From contig QKWP01000063.1 of NCBI GenBank assembly GCA_003550325.1, positions 62,001 to 126,000 of the forward strand: DNA of 64,000 nt, in the 5' to 3' direction. Positions 58,021 to 64,000 of the stretch are shown piece by piece (positions within the stretch are counted from its first letter, which is position 1; the number at the start of each line of letters is the position of its first letter). Both the position numbers and the translations under genes were made by a program. A model generated the notes under the pieces. It was not told the origin of the DNA. It saw nothing but the letters and a program-made list of their open reading frames with translations, and searched no databases. The DNA comes from Gigaspora rosea (taxonomy: Eukaryota > Glomeromycota > Glomeromycetes > Diversisporales > Gigasporaceae).

Positions 58021-60010
58021 CCTTGTTACTAAATAATAATAATCATAAGTGATTTAAAGGTAGAGAGTATGTCACTCATTTTTCATATGATTTTTGTGGT
58101 ACAAGAGAAAATCATATGTTGCAAAAAATACACCCCTGATAAAAATTTTTAAGATCACAATTATCCCTTGCCAAAATTTCTTGGCATGTAAATTAAAACC
58201 TCTATTTATAGTAGGGAAATTTCTAGAAACAGTATTATTTTAAAAAAATATACTTGTATATGTAGTAAAACTTTTTTGGGTTAACCCAAAATTTTCTGGG
58301 TTACCCTGAAAGTTCCTTTGAAATTTTCTGCGTAGTAATTTATTCTATCAGATTTCTAGAATAAATAGTTTACCCAATCATATTCCCGTATTCGTAAAAG
58401 CCAACCGTGGTATGAAAACTTCCCTTACGGTTCTCTATTTCATTTTCAAATATATAAAACTTTTCTTTTAAACATCTAAATAAATAAAATTTAACTTTTT
58501 AATATTTATATTAAAAAAAAAAAGGAAAGGCAACAAAGAAACAAAAGTAAGTCAAAGTCGGAAGCGAAAGATATATATTTATATAGTGTGTTTCGTTATA
58601 TAATTTTAAAAAAGCCTCTAACCATATATAATTTGTATGTGCAAAAGCAACTTTCTAGAATCCAGGACTTGATCACAAAGCTGCTTTTAAACTTGTCATG
58701 AGGCTTAGGCCAAATCGTAAGTTCTTTCGAAAAAGAAATGATCTTTTGAATCTTTTTTTTACATTGATTACTGTCGTAATGCATTTTTTTAGGACCGAAA
58801 ATCTTAAGTACAAGAACCAAAGTCAAAAACAGGAATGAGTACGGGCTTTCAAGACTTTATAATATTTTCTGCATTTACTTTTGCTTGCTAAGTTTCCTTT
58901 CAACACATAAATATATATAAATTATGTAAAACTTTTAATGACATTCATAGGTAACCGTTATAAATATGGAATTGGAGTTAAAAAGAGTGAACATAAGACA
59001 TTCGTTTACTATCAAAAATCTTCAGAGATAGGACTTATTATACATGAAACGAAGGCATTTATTATCAAAATCAGCAATGATATGACACGCTAGTGAAACA
59101 AAAGTTAGATATTGTTACCATTATAGAATCGGGTTGAGGGGGATAATTAGAAGGAGGACACAGGCAGGGAGTGTTCAACAAGTTCATGAGCAAACAAGAA
59201 TAATTTGTTTTTCTCGTGCAACTCGTTAAGACACACAGTGTAAATAGGAAGACATGCTTGATTGTACATATCAAGTTCAAGCAATATTTTTTTTAAATTA
59301 AAAATATTAAGAAATAAATCTTATACAATAAATATCCATTAAATATATACTTAGTTGTGACTTCAAGACATTTTTTGAATCGACATTAAGTATATAATTC
59401 ATCTGCATGACTTAATAATATATCAACATTGTTTGATAATCGAATTTATTTTCTAATTCTAATTGTGCTTCTTGAATTTCTGTTACGTGTTCATACTATT
59501 TAACATATAACAAGCATGGCGAAACATACTATATCTGCTAAATAAAAGGTCTAATAGTGTTTGGATAGATAGCAAACCTTCTTTAGCAATAATATGTAAT
59601 TCATTTTGATAAAATATGCTTCTTCATATTCTAATTGTTCATCGAATTTTAAATGTTATAAAATCCAGCTAAGATAAAACGGGTTCAAAAATAAAAGAAA
59701 CCCTTAAAACACATAATTCATTTTTAACTAAAATCTGATCTTATTTATTAGTAACAATTTTTAACTACAAATCTATTTTTTCTCTAAACTTCTAACTAAA
59801 TACGACCTGAATGCATTTTTAGTCCCAAACCCTATTTATAGCTAAAATCCATTCCTACCCGCCTGATCCTAGCCTGATTTTTAATTAAACCAACCCTAAA
59901 TAAATTCAACCTGTAAGTATAAAAAATTATTTCTTAATCATTTGAATTAAAAACAACAAAAAAATTCTCTAACCAAAAACATAAACATTATCTACTATTA
60001 AAATTCCTAT
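58021..60010. other. AT-rich intergenic stretch, no gene called
   Basis: Minus-strand ORFs at 58596-58826 and 59071-59280 lack recognisable domains. A pair of small palindromes (GGGTTAACCC and GGGTTACCC-like) lies at 58276-58310. Confidence 0.35.
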
Positions 60011-60019
60011 AAAACGAGG

Positions 60020-60327
60020 ACACGAAACTACTCAAAGCGACGAGTTTGCAACAAAGCTCAAATAATACAATGATACAAAACAACACCAAAACTGGTGACA
60101 CTGCAACGATTAGTACGGACCTAGGATAAAAAAAGTACAGTATTAAAAAATTTAATGTAACCCTTAGAGTACATATATATTAATTCAAAAAGAAGAAACA
60201 CCTCAGCAACATGGAACTGCACAAATGACGAGTTTGCAAGAAAGCTCCAATAACACAATGATACAAAATGACACGCAAACCGGTGACACCAGCGACAATT
60301 AGTATGTACCTAGGATAAAAAAAGTAA
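60020..60327. repeat. Two-copy tandem duplication, unit about 125 bp
   Basis: 60020-60137 and 60203-60327 share GACGAGTTTGCAA, AAAGCTC-AATAA, CAATGATACAAAA, GGTGACAC and end identically with CCTAGGATAAAAAAAGTA. The centre-to-centre distance is about 190 bp. Their composition is less AT-rich than the surroundings. Confidence 0.6.
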
Positions 60328-61764
60328 AAAAGAATAAGAAAAGATAAAAAAAAAAGTATCGATTATTATAGAAAATTCTAAATCTTCGATTTTCTACGAT
60401 TTCCATCTGCATTACACAAAAAAATAATATCATATTTCTATTAAAATTATTTTTAAAATATTTTTATTAATTAATTTTTGACCAATCAGAATACAAGAAA
60501 TTAAATAATATCATATTTCTATATATAAAAATGATCATCATACCCTCTACCCTTAAAATGAATTATTCCAGTTTGCTTTTTAATAATATGGTTGGTTGAA
60601 TTATTAAATTACAAATTACTAGGGCTAATTAAATGTTGACTAAAACAATATGAATTTATAAGACTGTCAAAGTGCAATCATCCTGGATCAACTTGACGAA
60701 ACTAAGATAATTTTATCTATATCGATCCAAATAAATATAAAATTATATTTTCCTGACTTAAATTATGAATTAATTGATAAAATTTAATAAGAAAACTATA
60801 TTAAAATGTAAAAAGACAGTTCGCTACAATAAATATTCAAGACATCTTTTAAGTTAAATTTGATCTTGTTTCTTTATCATTAATCGATTATTGCATGTAC
60901 AAACTATTTATTTCCGTATCATGCTCAGTGAATTTCCAAAACAAATTCTTGTAGATAGTCAGTTCTTTTACCTTAATCTTAGTAATGTCATTTTAGTTAA
61001 AGAATATATAAAGAATTGCTTCTTGTAATGTGAAGGATTAACATTAGGGTAACTTTTATATCATTATAATCATTATTAAAAATTATGGTTTATTGTTGTT
61101 TTACACAATTAAAAGGTGTTGGCTTGATTAGATAGAAGTGTTGTTATTGTTTTTAGCTGTATACTTAATGCTCACTACTTTTACAACATGCATCATATAA
61201 TGATGAAAAGATAAATTAGTATGCATTAGAATTATCACAATTTTTATCATAAATTACTATAAAAATTCTGTTACAAACTTACTCAGCATATAATACATTT
61301 TAAGATTGAGTTTGCAACAAAACTATTGTAGCTTCTATCAAGAATTACAGTAAAAATTCTCAAACAAAACTTGCTCGTTATTCTAATAATTACAATATAT
61401 AGTTAGGGTTGAGTTAGTTCATGTTGAAATTATTATAGCTTCTATTATTATTTACTGATATGTAACTCACAAATGCATGTTATTAACATTGTCTATGTCT
61501 CAATTTAATTTCAAATGTGAATGATGAACGGAAGCTGATTTTTTAAATCTCAAAATACAAAGTGTACATAACAAATGAAAGTTGTTTTTTTAATAAAAAA
61601 AGTATATTATTAATTTGTAGTAATAGATTAATTACTAATTATGACAAAACTATTATGACATTAACATGCATACAGATTTAAATAGTATCATTCTGATCAT
61701 ATTTTAAATTTTCACATGGTCTGATTATAGTTTTAGGATTTAGAAAATAAAAAACAGCAAAGTG
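60328..61764. other. AT-rich intergenic stretch, no gene seen
   Basis: AATAATATCATATTTCTAT occurs twice (about 60425 and 60509). 61117-61195 weakly resembles 4018-4100. No ORF. Confidence 0.35.
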
Positions 61765-61918
61765 CCAAAAACATTTTATTACTATCGATAACTAATAATT
61801 GAAAAACATCGAACATCAATTATATAAACCCTTTATTACTGTATTATAAATAATTAAACAGGCATAATTTCAAAAAAAGTATCCCATACTATTAGTCAAT
61901 TACAATATATAAATTTAT
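61765..61918. repeat. Local direct repeat, copy 1 (other copy 62318-62552)
   Basis: ACAGGCATAATTTCAAAAAA followed by AGTATC-CATA-T-AGTCA, and an upstream ATCGATAACTAATAATTGAA block, recur in the same order at 62318-62552 with an extra stretch between them. Non-coding. Confidence 0.5.
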
Positions 61919-62317
61919 TATATTATAAATCGGACATATTTAACTCTACCTCGATCATATACTTTTGTAATTTATACATCATAATTATCGATTAATCATT
62001 CATGATTATTTGATGACATGTCAGAAACTTGTGATGTCCAGTTTGTAAATCAAACCTGTACCAAAAATGTTAAATGACGTTATTCCTTACCTTGGTTTGA
62101 TTTAATGAATTTTGTCAATTCAATTTTGACAAACACCCATCACATAGTATAAATTTGTATAATTAACACTACTATATTTAATCATTAAATATTATAATTT
62201 GAACATCATAAATCTATTAATTATGATTAAAAAATTCATTAAAATAATATCATTATCTTAATATTACAAAGTAAAGTACGTACGCAAAATAATACAATCA
62301 TTCTTTCTTTTCCAAAA

Positions 62318-62552
62318 AATTTTATCGGTATCAATAACTGATAACAATCGAAAGCCATAAAACATTAGTCACATAACTTCCTTTTTAGAAATACAAGGAA
62401 ACAGTTTCATATATCATAATATTTTATTATTATTCAGTATAGGATACATTTTAAAATCAGATCATATATGAATTAATTAGCAATAATAAACAGGCATAAT
62501 TTCAAAAAAAAAAAGTATCTCATATTTAGTCATAGTCAAGTTACAACATATA
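62318..62552. repeat. Local direct repeat, copy 2
   Basis: Second copy of the blocks at 61765-61918, expanded by about 80 bp in its middle. No ORF. Confidence 0.5.
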
Positions 62553-62816
62553 AATGTCATTTTTAAAAGTGTATTTACTAATCACAACATATTTACAAAC
62601 AATCATGAGTATATTCCCACACTATTATTTACATTGCATGTGTCATCATCCTGTGTCATCAAAATCACCATAACACTTGCCTGAATTAGAAAAATGAAAA
62701 CTATTACCCACACTAAAAGAATTCTTCAAAAATTAGCATAGTGAATATTAAAAAAGTTGAATGAAAACTATCCCTCACATATTTCATATTACACAAGAAA
62801 TGATTATACTGGTATT

Positions 62817-63330
62817 AAGTAGAACGTCTGTAGTTCCATGATCAACAGTGATCAAGTTAGGACAACCCTTTGTGCCAAAGTGAATGATCTGAAAAAGGTA
62901 TAAGTTTTCTAATCTTACACTTTGTAATTGCCCTAATTTTTTAATAATTTAGGGACACTTTAAGAACAAGTACCCTAGTGATAATCACGAATGATCACCC
63001 TCAAATTTATCACTCGATTAATTTGATTGGCCAGAAAATGTAAACAAATCAGGTGATCTTTAGGGTAAGGGTGAAATTACTAAAAAATAGTAACCCTAAT
63101 TCTATAGAACCTCCTAGAATTAGGGTTACTATTTTTAGTAATTTCACCCTTACCCTAGGGATATGTAATAAAATCAAGGGTGATCATTCGTAATTATCAC
63201 TGGGTACTTGTTCTTAAATCTTCCCATAATTTATACTTTGAGTCTTGCTCACAGTCGTGTTAAAGTTTAGAGATCCTTATTTTATTCTTGGACATAAATT
63301 CATGAGTAAATTTAATTGTTAAGTCTTTTT
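62817..63330. repeat. Dispersed repeat, copy interrupted by a MITE
   Basis: Matches 57577-57812 on both sides of the insertion at 62952-63225. The match runs from TTAAGTAGAACGTCTGTAGT to TTTAATTGTTAAGTC. Confidence 0.65.
62944..63233. mobile_element. hAT-type MITE with internal 44-bp hairpin, TSD ATAATTTA
   Basis: Perfect 8-bp duplications, ATAATTTA, lie at 62944-62951 and 63226-63233. The uninterrupted relative at 57577-57812 confirms the empty site. The 274-bp element has about 49-bp inverted ends (TTTAAGAACAAGTACCC and AGTGATAATCACGAATGATC). It also has a second, nearly perfect inner inverted repeat at 63061-63104 and 63118-63161 with one single-base indel. Non-coding. Confidence 0.85.
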
Positions 63331-63518
63331 CAAAGTAAATATTAAATAACTTGAATAACTTAAGTACATCAATAATCTTTAAATAGGTAATAATGAATAT
63401 TAATAAATTTAAATATTTTTAATCTTAAGCATATTGATTAATAATTTTTTTAATCAATCAAGTACTAGCATTTACGCTTGCATTTCCAATAAATATAGAT
63501 TTTATTTGTAATATAGTA
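63331..63518. other. Short AT-rich stretch, no gene seen
   Basis: Nothing recognised. Confidence 0.35.
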
Positions 63519-63531
63519 AGGCCAGACCAAG

Positions 63532-63730
63532 TTGATTATGTGTTTTACATTACCCCGCTTAGAGCATGTCTCATAGTCTTATGTATATTTATCAAATTTT
63601 TAGAAAATTTTATATTGTCACGGAACAATTTGGAAAAATTTTTTTTGAAAAAAAATTTTTTAAAATTTTACTATGTGAACTAACCTTTCTTTTTCTGGAG
63701 GGAGAGGGGTAATGTAAGACACATAATCAA
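63532..63730. mobile_element. MITE-like inverted repeat, arms about 25 bp
   Basis: TTGATTATGTGTTTTACATT followed by ACCCC (63532-63556) is matched by its reverse complement at 63706-63730 with one mismatch. The left end outside the arm (TAAGGCCAGACCAAG) resembles PIF-like MITE ends in this window, but the right side does not. The boundaries are uncertain. Confidence 0.5.
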
Positions 63731-64000
63731 TATTACAGTTAATATAATATTTAATTCTATTTTAATAGATAAATATTTAGGTCATTCGAAGTTAATTATC
63801 TGGTTAACATACTGTTAACATCACTTTTCAGGACTCTCAGAAGAAGAGGCAAATGAACGAATATATAAAATGAACAAACTGTAGTGAATCTTTTATAAAC
63901 AAATTGATTTCAAGTTAAATTTAGTCCAGAGATTTTAGTTGAGTTGCTAAATAGGTCAGATAAATTTGATTCAATAAAACATATATTCCTCTTATAAAAG

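Noticed and set aside
1-64000. CRISPR array, bacterial operons or rRNA
   Set aside because: No regularly spaced direct repeats with unique spacers, no ribosome-binding sites or operon spacing, and no rRNA-like conserved stretch were found.

Overview
The window is very AT-rich eukaryotic DNA: short phase-consistent GT-AG introns, a tyrosine-kinase-like (TKL) kinase gene, MACPF-like genes, degenerate Sel1-like fragments and dense transposon debris. This matches what is known of arbuscular mycorrhizal fungi (Glomeromycotina, Rhizophagus type). The assignment is inferred from gene style only. No rRNA, bacterial operon or CRISPR array is visible.

Layout. 1-8.9 kb: no genes. A tRNA-headed, SINE-like retroelement (142-1973) has a perfect 20-bp target duplication and a MITE inside it. 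Four more inverted-repeat elements and a GC-rich hairpin follow. 9-18 kb: two copies of a 1.7-kb segment, each with a degraded upstream gene fragment and a small secreted cysteine-rich protein gene. One copy has lost its ATG and the other has a frameshift. Between them lies a nest of MITEs, three with perfect 8-bp (hAT-type) duplications. 18.5-27.3 kb: the main host locus. A ten-exon minus-strand gene encodes, in one chain of roughly 1,800 residues, a MACPF-like module, two kinase domains with altered catalytic motifs, a P-loop GTPase and a helical tail. A second, decayed MACPF-like gene lies head-to-head with it on the plus strand. 27.3-31.3 kb: intergenic, with a reverse-strand relative of the 9-kb gene fragment, a 38-bp tandem repeat and a MITE.

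31.4-39.2 kb and 46.6-54.2 kb: two related, diverged, full-length non-LTR retrotransposons. Each has ORF1 plus an ORF2 with APE-type endonuclease, reverse transcriptase and a terminal zinc motif. Both are bounded by about 15-bp duplications and end in the same hairpin and poly(A) tail. ORF1 of the second is intact and carries six tandem units of about 55 residues; its stop overlaps the ORF2 start (ATGA). 39.4-42.7 kb: a pogo-like MITE, then a 3-kb pogo/Tigger element with a decayed transposase. 43.5-46 kb: a foldback MITE and a GC-richer minisatellite, itself duplicated with its flank. 54.2-64 kb: no genes; several MITEs, a tRNA-like sequence, a two-copy repeat split by a MITE with 8-bp duplications, and two local duplications.

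How it fits together: the kinase/GTPase/MACPF-like locus is the only substantial host gene cluster. It looks like a large receptor-, signalling- or defence-like protein with a divergent neighbour of the same family. Its reading frame is broken several times, mostly at homopolymers, so pseudogenisation and sequence error cannot be separated here. Almost everything else is mobile DNA or its remains.
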